This document shows, one piece after another, positions 24,769 to 36,599 of a DNA stretch of 64,000 nucleotides. A model generated the notes under the pieces. That model was not told the origin of the DNA. It made no database searches and saw only the letters and a list, made by a program, of their open reading frames with translations. Both the position numbers and the translations under genes were made by a program. Origin of the DNA: Helochares maculicollis (Eukaryota > Arthropoda > Insecta > Coleoptera > Hydrophilidae); contig JAWQRO010000037.1 of assembly GCA_033557835.1 (NCBI GenBank), positions 1 to 64,000 on the forward strand. The letters run 5' to 3'. Numbering within the stretch: position 1 is the first letter of the stretch; the number at the start of each line of letters is the position of its first letter.

Positions 24769-27700
24769 AAAAATTCTCAGATAAAATACCTTCTTTGAGA
24801 ATTTATTTGTGATAATAACAAAATGATATCGTAAACGATATTCACGATAATGCAACAGACCCGATATCTCCATGGCGATTTGCTTCTCTCCAGATATCAA
24901 AAGAAACAGTATTTATAGTATTTGACGAGCTCGAGTGGCAGTTACAAGCTACCAAAAATCTACGAATCCCTTATAATAGTATAAAACGCAAGTCAGGTAA
25001 AACTTTTAAAAACCGAAACGGAAACTGCAACATATGCCTTTTAACATTTATTACATATTGCATGTTTCAGTAACTTCCGTGTTGACTGTCAATGGAGCCT
25101 CTCATGCTAAATTTAATTTTTGTTTATTCAGATGGTACATGCACATAGAAAAATAGTTAGAAAACATGTATGTATAAATGTTTACAAATCAAGCAATGTT
25201 ATACTTTTTTGATTTGTAATTTCAATCAGTGTCTTTAACTAAGTTCCTAAATCTAAACTTATAGTAATGCAGTGTATTGCATGCCTTACGAAATCGTCCA
25301 ACTTATTGTAAACCCGGTAAAACTTTTTATGCGTATTGTTGCCGAAGAGACGCGAACTTGAAACATTTTTGAGAAAAACGATGGTCATTGACACAAGAGA
25401 CCTCCTGATATTGATAAAACAAAAATCACAACTCACCACAGTGATTAACAACTGAACGCTCTACTCTAACAAGAACAAGACTAACTCAAATTGTTTCTTT
25501 TTCAGGTCTGATTCCCTCGATGGTTGAAGCAGTGTTCGTCCACTTCGTTATCGATTCTTTGTGCGGTCTTTAATTGATTTGGAAAATAAGATGCTCCAAA
25601 GTTTATTTTTCAACCTCTTTTTTTAATTCGGCGTACTAATTATGCTGATGAATTTTTTTTAGTAATGATTAAGGATTAATCCGGCGACCCACTAATAATT
25701 AACACATAGACCATAGAGGATTTCAAAAAGGCAACTCCTCATGTAGTGAAACGTATCCAGGACAGCAGCTAGAAGTTTGCTTTGAAGCTTTAAAAATCGT
25801 TTTTCTTTGAGAAGTTTTTGACATGTCAAATTACATAGAACCATGAGTTTGAACGAGTCTCATAAGATAAAGTAATCGAGAATCTATGGAACAATAATTT
25901 TCAATACGTTCCTCGCGTTTTCGGTAAGAAAATGATGAACAATTATAGAAGTCTTCATCTACTCAGTAAATTCCCCAAACGAAAAACAAGAATTTATCAA
26001 GAGCGATAATGGCTTGCTAAGAAATTCTACACCCACTTTGTATATATAGAAATTGGAATCTAATCACACCCACGCTTTCGATTTCATTCAACGGCTTTAT
26101 TATATAAACTACTCTTCTTTACATTTTATTAAAAGGAAAGGACTGTGTATATGCAAAATTTTCATTATCAATACGAATAATTAATGATAATATGATTCCG
26201 CCGTTGACATGGAGACAAAACAAAATTTTGTCAAATCGATTAAAATATATATTTTCTGATAGAGTCTCTACAATGTGCTACGTAACGAATTTAGCGGTTT
26301 CACAGTTTTATATGGGTCATCGGCAATATTTCAGTCATTGTTAAAACTGTATGCATTCAATAACCTTATTAATTAACAACTGACAGCTGTGTAAAATATA
26401 ATTGGAAATTTATACTTCCAGAAAAAGAGTTAGCTATTCCCTGAAAAACATTTTTGAATGAAACATCAACCATAAATTTTTAGCAGCTTATCAATTACCT
26501 CGGATAAATATCTACATAGGATACTGAAAATTCGCCGTTAGATTAATTAATCTATGTCGTTGTGATAACTTTACAAAATTTTATTATAGATCGGTGCTTT
26601 GTGCTCCCTGACGGTGTTACCCATCAATATTTTCCGAGGGTAAAAACACATACGCACTACAATGTGGTTCAAAAGTACTAGCAATGAAGTTTCTGATATT
26701 ATGGCTATTATGAGCATTTTTGTAATTCATTATACTTTCATCAGGAGACATTAAATTTCCCTTCCCGCTTTTATGTTGCAATATTTTACATTTGTCAAAA
26801 ATAATTAGCACTGCCAACGAATGATAATACCAGTAGAGCAAGGCTAAGCAAAGAAGTTTGATGCAAAGATTCCAATACCGTCACTCATATAAATATAAAC
26901 AAATACAAGAAATGTTTAGAATACCAAGCAAGAATTGAAGATATATGTCGAAATTTTAGTATCTAAAGAAAAACTTTTAGAATACCAAATTAGAAAATAT
27001 TAAAAAAATGATACTCGAATATGAAATTTGGACGAAGAAATGAAACGAAAAATTAGCATTTCAGTGAAAATTTCTGCAATCATAATTTAGAAGCATATTG
27101 TTTTAATTTTTATAGTAATATATTTGATCACATTAACAAGTTTTTGCATCTGGAATTAGAAATAGCCAGCTCTGGACACTTAATGAAGGAAGTGAGTCGA
27201 CAAATGTATTTAATTATACCGCAAAAGCAAGAGCATGACAAGAAAAATAACAATGAAGAGGCAAATACGATAAGTGAAAAAGTAGCAAGGCGTATGGTAA
27301 TGGATTAGCACAAAAAGGAAGGACTGTAAAAAAGTTGAAGATAGCATCCCAAAAAGAGACAAACTCTGATTCTCCTCTGATGTTGGCATAAAAGAGAAAC
27401 ACATTTGAACTAAAAGCTAGAGGATTACATTATCATTTTTGAAAAAAAAATGTTTGAGTTGAAATGATGATTTGAGGGATGTTTGATCTAGCTTGAATTT
27501 AAAAGATGTATTGCTTCAAGAATAAATATTGTAAAAAATCAGTTTTCCTATTAATTTTTTGCTGCAAATCTGCATCAGACACTACAGATCCATTTTCAGA
27601 TATGCAATGAAAAATACCTCAAACCATTAAATTTAGCTACAAAGAAATAGATAAAATCTTTTAAAAAGTCGACACACCCGCCCAAGACCCACAAATTGAT

Positions 27701-27900
27701 AGTAATCCCGAAATTGCGCTCCAATGACCTCGCTAATACGACACCAGTGATCCGTGATATGATGATAGCACCAAATGACTCAACTCCCACCAGAGTAGTC
27801 TCAGTGGAAATTGGAAAGCAATTTCGCCATAGCACCCGCAAATTAAATTCTATAACTTAGGAATTAATTAACAAAGATTAATCAGTTTGAGTAGTGGTCG
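24769..27900. other. No gene seen
   Basis: AT-rich. A good minus-strand donor (GTGAGT at 25436-25431 in minus sense) and a good plus-strand acceptor (TTTCTTTTTCAG ending at 25505) were noted but neither borders an identifiable exon. Frames at 27210-27404 and 27596-27841 on minus lack family resemblance. Confidence 0.3.
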
Positions 27901-28480
27901 GACAATCATTTATAATAGGGCATGGCGTGCTAGATGATCAGAAAAACGAACATGTCGTTTAGTTCTCGGAATACAGGTGCATTTAGATAAGTAGATTATT
28001 GGGCCGGAGGGGTTACGTTTACCATTGCAGTCATTAAGCATCACCCTTCGCAAGGAAGCTATGACCATGAAACTGCAGCTCTCCGGAGGCTCCGGGAAAA
28101 CGATACCCCTATTTATAAAAGTCCTATCTTCGACAGCTAAGTAGATTACTTGGAAGCCTCGTCTCGGAGAAATACAAATTAATTGATTTCCTCGCCTTAG
28201 GTATAAAATATCAAACACGTCCGGAATTTTAATCTAGTTGCCAATGCTCTCTTAAGCCGGGAGAAAACATTATTTGTCGAAGAAATGTCGCAACTCTCGC
28301 TCCTATTGATTTCGCCTGGTGGAGGCTAAGGAAACTTGTAGCCCACACATTTTGGACAATAGGACGTCAAAACATTCGAGGTATGGTTTCAACGGTCCGC
28401 GGGGAGGTCAGTATACCGCTATAAAGGCATCGATTTCGCGTAATGCAGGTATAAAAAATTGAATATTTCTGTTATCTTTC
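27900..28480. promoter_or_regulatory. GC-rich island with TATA boxes, role unknown
   Basis: Clearly GC- and CpG-richer than its flanks. It contains TATAAAAG on plus at 28114-28121, and TATAAATA can be read on minus at the same place. The neighbouring CTCCGGAG is a palindrome (28081-28088). No initiator was found at the correct distance on either strand. A 102-codon minus frame and other frames here resemble nothing known. Possible enhancer, promoter or captured unique DNA. Confidence 0.25.
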
Positions 28481-28485
28481 CCAGT

Positions 28486-28590
28486 ATGACTTATGACCTA
28501 CGCAGTGTATACAATGGAACTAAAAATAACACGCACGGCTACCTTGATTTTGATAGACCTAAATATAAGGACGATTGGTTCGTTGAATGA
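28486..28590 (+). other. Candidate small exon, 34 codons
   Basis: Directly after a strong acceptor (TTCTGTTATCTTTCCCAG ending at 28484) an ATG opens a 34-codon frame that ends in TGA at 28588-28590. The peptide begins MTYDLRSVYNGTKN and ends with YLDFDRPKYKDDWFVE. Its composition is balanced, unlike the AT-driven frames around it. A second frame in the same place stays open to 28684. No family is recognised, and no upstream exon could be linked. It could be a terminal exon of a plus-strand gene, or chance. Confidence 0.2.
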
Positions 28591-28599
28591 CAGCTTGAG

Positions 28600-30035
28600 T
28601 AACGATTTTATTGGCCGATTTATTAAAGGAATATTTCGTTTCGCTCCGTTCATTGGCGAGCTGGTATTGCCGATAACTTTTTGAAGCATTAGATACAATA
28701 TAGGGCTTTGAGTCAAACATCCGTCAATTCCATCTGTTAATATGTTGCACAATCCTTTGCCAGCTGTTTTTCGTGATACACGTCTATGCGTACGTATTGT
28801 TCTTTCTTCGTATTTCTGATCGATAATAACTAAATTTAGTTATAGCTAATTAGCTCTTGGTTTTGATAATTCAAAACGAGTTATATAAGAAATATGCGAT
28901 TTTGTGGAAGACTATGTCAACATCCAGATGTTTATGTCCAATTGTAAACCGCATTCAACTACAAAAAGTAGCCGGTGTAGACAAATAACTTTTTATCTTT
29001 GCTAAGGCAGATTGCAGGTGCCGATGGCGGTAAGTTAACTAGTTTTAAGCTAAGCTAAAATACAAATTGTGCACAACTCATTAATTAGATTATTTATGTA
29101 AAATTGTCGATAGGAGCTTTAGCTATATGAGTTACATAAATGAGATTGTTGCAAAGTCTTAAATGAAGGATGATGTTTTGGAAAAATTGGTAGACCAAAT
29201 ACTATATATGAGTTCATTTTGTAGTATACCGGCGAGAGAGGACTATAGTGAAGGGAGCGATATACCCTGCTAAAAGTTGTACAAGTAAAAATTGAAGACT
29301 ACTAGTAATATTCACCTAGGAGTTCGGCACAAATATGGAATTGGGGAGTCTAACCTGAAATCGAGAAAAACATTGGGGAGTGTTGGCGAGACAGAAGCAG
29401 AAAATGAAAATTCTGTTACTGGTAGAGTCGGGAAGAAGTCTGGTACAGCAAAACCAGTTATTGTAAAATTGATATGTTCCAAATATAAAAACTTAGTTCT
29501 CTAAAACAAAAAGCTAACTTAAAAGGCGATACTCGAAGCTTTTACGATTTACAATGTGAGAAATTGTACTTGAAAATTTCCTTTGTTGCTGGGGTTATCG
29601 ATTCTGTTTGATTGCTTAATGAATACGAGTTAGGGGTCAATTTGAAATTTTTTCAATATATTAATATCATGCTTGACTACTCTTTGAATATGTCTCCGAA
29701 AAAATTTAAATTGCATGAATGAATTGAGATATTTAGTAACAAAATTATAGATAAAATCTTATTTTTTATATTCTATATAAATGTCAGAGGTGTTAATCTA
29801 GCTCTAATGAGCTCATGAAGCTTATGCAATCTCTCAAATTGCAAAATTGTAACGTGATTATGGTCTCCAAAATCTGGTGCGTTCAACACAAACAAATGTA
29901 AAACTCAATCGCTGAAAATGAGTTAATAGTTGATATAACAAGTCTTACAGAAAAGCACCGACAGTTGTTGAAAATATAGGTTTAACACGATTGAAAACAG
30001 TTCATAGTTATATGATAAGGAAATTTGAATGCATA
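28600..30035. other. No gene seen
   Basis: AT-rich DNA without a recognised element. A 70-codon plus frame at 29292-29504 lacks family resemblance. Confidence 0.3.
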
Positions 30036-30039
30036 TTTA

Positions 30040-30650
30040 ATCTAATAATATCATCTGGTACCTTTCCAGGCTGGTAGAAATAAACTGTTGTTATACCTAT
30101 ATATGAAATTATTGAAATTAACAACCTAGAAAATTACAGGCCGATATCTTTTGATAGCAATACAGGAAGCTACTTGAGGAACGTATAAAAAGTACAATCA
30201 TACAATTTTTCGAAAAATTTGAATTATTAAGTGGCAATCAACATGGGTTGAGAATCGCTGTTGGGTCATTCATATTAGCTCACATGATATATCAGTTAAG
30301 AAATAGAGTCAAACTAGAGTACGAGGTATGACAAATAAATGTTTCCAAACAACAAATTACAACATGTAAAAGTATGTCCAACAATTGGCGCACGATAAAT
30401 TATTAAAACAGGAGCACTACCAGGACCGTTCCTAGATCTTTTAATCTTTTTAATTCATATGATGATTTTATTAGCCTTAATCTAGAAGACAATATTACAT
30501 CATACCCTGAAGAGAAATGTGGCTGTAGAAGGGAATGACTGGGTAGAGGCAATATTGAAAGTGATAATGTTATGGTGAAATTAAAGCAATGGCTGCACAA
30601 CAACAAACTAACGTTATACAGTGACAAGACAAATATATGATATTTACAAA
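30040..30650 (+). mobile_element. Jockey/CR1-like LINE reverse transcriptase remnant
   Basis: Broken plus frames in the expected order: SSGTFPGW near 30049, IPIYE, then INNLENYRPISF near 30120-30150 (the 'NYRPISL' motif), FFEKFELLSGNQHGLR (the 'F...NQyGFR' motif), GALPGPFLDLL near 30413-30445 (the 'GVPQGSxLGPLLF' block) and LKQWLHNNKLTLYSDKTNI near 30585-30645 (the 'WxxxNKLxxNxxKT' block). The YADD box between the last two is lost. This family differs from the endonuclease/RT LINEs elsewhere in the window. Confidence 0.75.
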
Positions 30651-30659
30651 TATTAAAAC

Positions 30660-31210
30660 AGAGACTTCTAAAACGGCAAACATGAGAATTCACTTACAAA
30701 ACTGCTATATAGAATATTGCAACTGTATAAAATATTAAAAAAAAAATGGTAATAACATATACAGCACGCGTTGAATCAATGTGTCATGAAAATGTAAGTT
30801 GGGGGATAGTTTTAAAATACTAGAAGGAACTCAAAAATATAAATTAACATCAATATAATATCAATCTGTATACTATCCAAGGATACCAGAGCGTTTAATG
30901 TTCGCCAATTGAATGTACTGGAAGCAGTAACATATACAAACAAATTCGCTGGACACAGCTCAGCATAATACATCGATACCAAAAGACGTTTATTGAAGGG
31001 TCTTTCAATTTTAACGGGCCGGTGTTGGTAGTCTGTGGCAGCCATGTTGTTTTGGCAAAGCGCTATCGCACGTCTCTTGTCTTGTATTGCTGTATTGTGA
31101 CACATAATTCCAATTGAAGTCTGCCGTATAAAGAAATACTCCCGTGCAAAATTCAACCATGGCTTACAGTCATTAAACAATTTCAAAAAAGACCAACTTC
31201 TGATTTCGCT
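30660..31210. other. No gene seen
   Basis: A 124-codon minus frame at 30812-31186 lacks family resemblance and probably reflects antisense openness. The DNA lies between a LINE relic and a piggyBac relic. Confidence 0.3.
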
Positions 31211-31214
31211 AAAA

Positions 31215-32530
31215 GTGACTATGACATGAGCACTGATGATGCAGTAGGTAAATCATGAAATTGAAAGTGATAGCAGAAGTAATATCATCATCCCTCCTAA
31301 CAGATTACATATTATTACTAAGAGCAATGATGACGCTGAATTAACAATACGTCGCCTCGATGGCAATAATATTAATAAATTCTTTCCTGCAGACTAAATA
31401 TTTTCCAATGGATGAAATAATTTTACAGAATTGTCTGCTCCGAAGCATGCACCCGCTTCTCATGCAAAACCAATTGAATATATATTATTTTTTATCAAAT
31501 TTCTTTGAATAGCTACAACAACGAGACGCTATGCTGAGCAAGTTTTGAATTTCAGAAGAAATTTGAAGCCATATTCATGCGCGAAATCAAGGGCATCAGC
31601 ATTTACTGTAGAAATAAAAGCAATTATTGCAGTTCTCTTAGAAATAGAAATCAGAAAACGACCATCAATAAATTTCTATTGGAGTAAAGGTTTGGGAGAC
31701 ATTCCGTGATTTAAGAAAAGGTTTGGTAGGCATACGTTGCAATTGATTGATATTTTTCCATTTGATACACAACAAAAGTGTGGAACCATCAGGATATTCA
31801 GATTATGATCAGTGGGGTAAATCAAACATAGTAGATCACGCCAATAAATTGTCGTTAGTTGGTACTCACTATAGGTCTATTATAACGCCACACATATCTA
31901 ACAAAAACAGCACAGATAGCAAATCAAGTTCTGGAGTTTGTGACTCTGTCTCAAGTTTTTCTCTGGGATTTTATTGTTATCGAGGTGCAAAGTCGAGCGA
32001 CGATAAAGCAGAAATAAAAAAGCATGTCACTTGTTCAAAGATAATTTTTTCCCAAGCATTCACATTGCACAAGCACTTGTCCACAAAAACATATATCTAA
32101 CGAGCACCATCTGTAGAACGAGAAAAATATTCTGAATGGGGCAAAATTTTCCACAGGTTGGTCTACCAAAATATTTGAGATGCAACAAAATATTTAGGTG
32201 CTTTTACCGAGGCAAAAACTCTAAAATAGATCATACTGATCTTTACAAACAGTATATTTTTGTCTGAATTGCACTAGAAGCTTATCTTCTGAAAATTGTC
32301 TTTGTTAAAAATTAACTGACTGCAATTTACATCAAGCATTATTGATAATAGAGAAAAAATGGTTTGTAACCAAGAAAACTACTGAAAGACTATCGATGAA
32401 AAGTTGCCTGGGCAACACTTGGAACAGTGTGAGTTGTGCAGCAAGAAAAATACTTACGGAATTAAACGTTCCAACATAATTCGCGCTATATGCAAAAGAA
32501 ATCTGCGCAGCAAAACACTTTTATAATAGC
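31215..32530 (+). mobile_element. PiggyBac-like transposase remnant
   Basis: Plus-strand relic. It opens with an acidic segment (SDYDMSTDDAVG) typical of piggyBac N-termini. Near 31590-31680 it reads AFTVEIKAIIAVLLEIEIRK, then PSINFYWSKGLGD, matching the 'xEIKxFIGLLxLMGIxxxPSIxDYWS' signature of the DDE_Tnp_1_7 domain. Near 31750-31850 FHLIHNKSVEPSGY and NIVDHANKLS match 'LRFLHFxDNxSxxxSDRLxKIRPVxDxxNxxF'. At about 32395-32450 KLPGQHLEQCELCSKKN matches the start of the C-terminal cysteine-rich domain. The catalytic core between is largely lost. No TTAA-flanked ends could be assigned. Confidence 0.75.
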
Positions 32531-35500
32531 TGACAATAACCATGTAATTTTTTTAGGTAAAATATTTGATTTTGGTTTTGCTTTTTTTATCATTTTTCCA
32601 ATAAAAAATTCTTCAGTACTCATACACTTAACGTTTGTAATTTATCTCAGTACAATACCATGATACAGAGATCTGGGGGCACTTTTACAGAACTTTCGGC
32701 TAGATTTTGACGGTATGAAAGCTTATAAAAACAGACCTAATAAGCAGTTATAACTTTCGGAGATTTCATTTTATATTTCAATCAAGAACTTAGTTTCAGC
32801 AGCAGCAAACGTAACTTTACAAGGCTTTTCCAACGTTTTCCTTTGCTTCTTAACTGTTTAATAACCTTTCAAGATTGAGATTGACGTATATAAGTTTCCG
32901 ATTCAAGATAAAATATTCGTTTCAAGTTTAATACGTTTTTTGTGTGTAGCGCAATTGTTCCTCAAAATTTTCCTTCATAGCTTACATTTGCATAACTGAA
33001 AGAAATATAATTAAGCACGCAGACATTTTTACTTTCTAAAAGTTTACTTTCAGTTGAAGTTGCATTTAATTTCCGGTTACTGCATGAGTTTCACCTTCAG
33101 TCTGTCTATTACTGACATTAAAGTTGATGTTTACCGAAATTGTATACTATTGTTGAAATTTTACTTACAATATTTGTACTCGTGTCTTCCATTTGCGTTT
33201 CTGTCTTACACTTTATTTCCTTTCGTTGTATCAGATGTTTTTATATATTTTTACCAATTTTATATTATATTAATAAAGCCACGCCCGAATTCAGGACAAA
33301 CACCCAATGAAATGATAACTACTTAAAATTATTTGCGACTACTATATATATAGCATCGATATTTGTTTTCACCAATGGTACTTAAATTTTATCCTCCTAA
33401 CGAATTGTAGGATAAATTCCAAGAGACCAATCTAGATCAATTATTTTAGTAGAGCTTTAAGTAATCTATTTCAGCAGTTTATGATTAAATCTTGAAGACG
33501 GCAAGCAATTTACTTGTTGGTACGTTGATCTGTAAATGATAAGAGAATAAAAAAGGCCAAATGATGAACAATACTAAACCTAAATCTATACTGACGTTGC
33601 CCAAACACAATATCTCATCTGTCAGCGGTAATACGAGGGCGATTCATCCATCTCAGTTAAAATATGTTTACATTCAATCTATAAATAGCCGTTTCAGTAA
33701 TTAGTTAATTTCTTACAGTCAAATGTTTTTTCATGTACACTAACGTTCATAATATCGTTTATATATCTTCACAAATGTCCGTTATTAGTTGCATTTATCT
33801 CTTATTAAATCAAATTCAAAATGAGGTAAGACGAACAACACAATTTTTGCGAATATTTTATCTTGGATCAGAAACTTGTACCCGTCACTCTTGATCTTAA
33901 AATGTAGCAAAACAGTTAACAAGCAAAAATATACGTTGGAAAACCTGGGAAAGCTGAATTAAATCTGGAAAAGTTATCGCTGTTTATTTGGTCTGTCCAT
34001 ACCCATAAAATCTAGCCAAAAGTTTTGCAAAGTTTCGTCCATATCTGTATATCAAGAAACAGCAACTCGCTGAAATGCTAAATATTATTAGTATCTGGGC
34101 TCTAAAGATTTGATCATCAACTTCTAGGTGGCATTAGACGATCTATATCAATTTAAACAGCTTTTATTTGACTAGCCGGTATGATGGGAACCCTATTTGG
34201 CCGTCCTTCTGCAAAATTTGAAATATTTATCATTAATTTGTTGATTAACTATTTTACTGAAATATTGTCCCGTTTAGATGTTAGTATGCTCACAAACGCT
34301 TTACTTTATATTATTTAATTTACCTAGCAGATTTATCATATTTTTGATTTGATAGAATTTAGATAAAAAAAAGCATTTAGCAATGATCATAAAAAGTAAT
34401 AAGTGTTTTTTATGTTGTGCATGAAAATGCTTTTTGTACAACTTTTAATATCAACATTTGCGAGTATCAGTCAAATAAAGGCATCGATTTGAGTGCTGAA
34501 AATATGACTTTAGTTATATTATCCAAATCCACTTGAACAAAACCATAGCATTATAAGGAACGCCATGTCGTGTTGGGCTCAGCTTGCCAAAGTCTAACTA
34601 TCATGAAATAACCTAAATCGTACAACCGTAAAGAAGCAGCAGCCCAGAAACAAAAATATTGTAAATGAAAAGTTTACTCATGCTAAAAACAGTATTTCAT
34701 ATAAAATGGAAAAGCTATTAAAGTAAGGAAGTACGTCGATCTCAATCTTAAACGATTATTAAACGGTTTGGAGACGAATTGAAATGTATTCTGTGCTGAA
34801 CAAGAAATATCCAAATAGAAAATTGAATCCAGGTAGGAAACTTAAGAGAAATATAATAATTGAGCCAACCTCTCGAAGAAGAGTTTTGCTTTCCAGAGTT
34901 CAAAAGTCGTTCAAAATGAAATAGAAGAATCAGGGTGTAGTGATAGAACCTAACTAATTTGTAGAACCGCAATGGAGTGGGAAACTCAACAAAATGATAA
35001 GAAGAAGAAACAAACTAAATTATATAATAGAGATACTAGTATAGAGCGAAACAGTTGACATCTTTTACAATATATATTTTAGAGTTCTAATCAAGATTTG
35101 GAATGTCATCAATTGTTCAAGCAAGACGTCAAGTCTATTCTTGCAAGCCCATTGGAAGTGTATCAACAGGTAGAGGTGTATGTTACTAATTATCGGTTTT
35201 ATGATACATGGTTGGGTAAAATGCATGAAGATTGAGATGTAAGAGTAGCAAGAAATGACTTGATATCAGAATTTAATTTTCTTAAGTGCCTCTCAAAGAT
35301 TAAGCGTAATGGGCAGTGGGAACGCTAACGCCTCTTGTTATACAGTAATTGGACGGAAAAACTCACCTCACATCCCCTGTAATGCTACCATTCGAACTAA
35401 AACTGAAAACTAAAACACCCACTACATTACGAGAACTTTCTCACGTCGTGAGGTTGGGAAACTTCCGAGAAAAGACATTTAGAGAGGCGCAAGAGCGATG

Positions 35501-35825
35501 ACGAATGTGAAAAACTATACGATGACGAAGGCATATGTACAAAGGATTAAGATGTCCAAGAAATATTAATATCATCTTGTTAAGCCAGGATTTAACGCGT
35601 TTGGAAACCCGAATTCAACATTTTCCGCGACACTATTTCCCGTCCAACGTCAGAATTCGACTGGCAGGACAAACGGCGCAGGCTATTCATGATCCTGCCT
35701 CCCCACCCTTTGCGCTTCAGTTTCAGCTAGCTGACTGACTGTGTATATATATTTCCGTACATAGAAATCTTTAGGAACTAGTTGGAAAGTCATATCTTCG
35801 TATTAATTCTATTAACATTGAGAGG
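32531..35825. other. No gene seen
   Basis: AT-rich with low-complexity frames, including a 90-codon hydrophobic frame at 33054-33326 whose composition follows base content. The region becomes GC-richer from about 35440, leading into the candidate promoter block. Confidence 0.3.
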
Positions 35826-35829
35826 GTGA

Positions 35830-36310
35830 CGTTGAATTAATGCAGCGGCGGCGGGGCGGCAGCTCTTTTTCACCCGCTTCAACGAAGGTTTACGTAGAAT
35901 CCTTTCACCAGGTGGAATGAATATCTGGGCATTAGAGATGCGCAAACCCCGTTCAGCTCAAAATTCAGGTCTCAATGAATGGAAAACAATCGAGGAAAAT
36001 GCACTTGTCACTTTCGCCAGATTCAATTCGAACTGACCTAAATAAGCGCAAATCCCTTATACTGGTTTTTATTGGCTTCGCGCTCCGGGGAATCTCTGGG
36101 CCCACCCGTTGCCCAATTCGCCCACCCGGCTGCGACCTAATATTTTTAAATTTATTAGAGCAGTGCAAAGGTTTACTGCGTGCTGTTACTTTGAAGGACG
36201 ATGGGGTGTGCAAACGAGATAAATGGCAGAAAGCAGCGCGAAAATCGGCATTTTCAAACGACGCTAGGCGCCGCGAAACGTCGGCTCTAGGCGTTTTGGA
36301 ATAACACTTG
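35830..36310 (-). promoter_or_regulatory. GC-rich candidate promoter block (para orientation)
   Basis: The most GC/CpG-dense part of the right half of the window. In minus-strand order it contains GGGTGGGC at 36127-36120, GGGTGGGC at 36107-36100, CCAAT at 36075-36071, TATAAG at 36061-36056 and the arthropod initiator TCAGTT at 36036-36031. The TATA start lies 27 bp upstream of the initiator A at 36034. Downstream of it lies a CGGCGG-rich stretch (about 35843-35862). Reading frames of 109 codons (plus) and 136 codons (minus) cover the block but resemble no protein. Being in the para orientation 17.7 kb upstream of the first coding exon, it is a candidate start for the non-coding leader exon. 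No donor could be fixed. Confidence 0.4.
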
Positions 36311-36599
36311 ACAAAATGACAACGCCGTTTTAAAAGCTGTGAGTATTGTGGAAAATCATAATTTTTGTGACACAACAGCTACCATCAAATTTCCCTTCAT
36401 TGAAAGAAAGAATGAAGTAAAAATATTAAGACTAAAGTTTCTGTACAAAAAATTAAATTCGCCCAATATAAACTTGTTTTCATTAATAGTGCTTTTCCAA
36501 TTATTCCTTATAAAATTAGCAACACCATTACAACTATACTTTTTTGCATTTTAACTCTTTCTTGGATATTCCAATTGTCTACATTTGTTCGTATTTTAA

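Noticed and set aside
28493..28684. Resemblance of a plus frame (LIDLNIRTIGSLNDSLSND) to the beta-strand region of Cys-loop receptors
   Set aside because: The match is short, and the following residues do not continue the receptor fold. No neighbouring exon with a Cys-loop or membrane helix was seen.
33054..33326. 90-codon plus frame with hydrophobic N-terminus resembling a signal peptide
   Set aside because: Phe/Tyr/Leu/Ile content follows the pyrimidine-rich AT composition, with no conserved motif or plausible promoter.
34690..35060. Possible Tc1-type helix-turn-helix (TIIKRFGDELK)
   Set aside because: Only one short motif matches. Flanking frames show no Tc1 catalytic block and no inverted repeats.
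35965..36375. 136-codon minus and 109-codon plus frames in the GC-rich block
   Set aside because: They overlap on opposite strands, match no family, and high GC alone lowers stop frequency. The promoter reading fits better.
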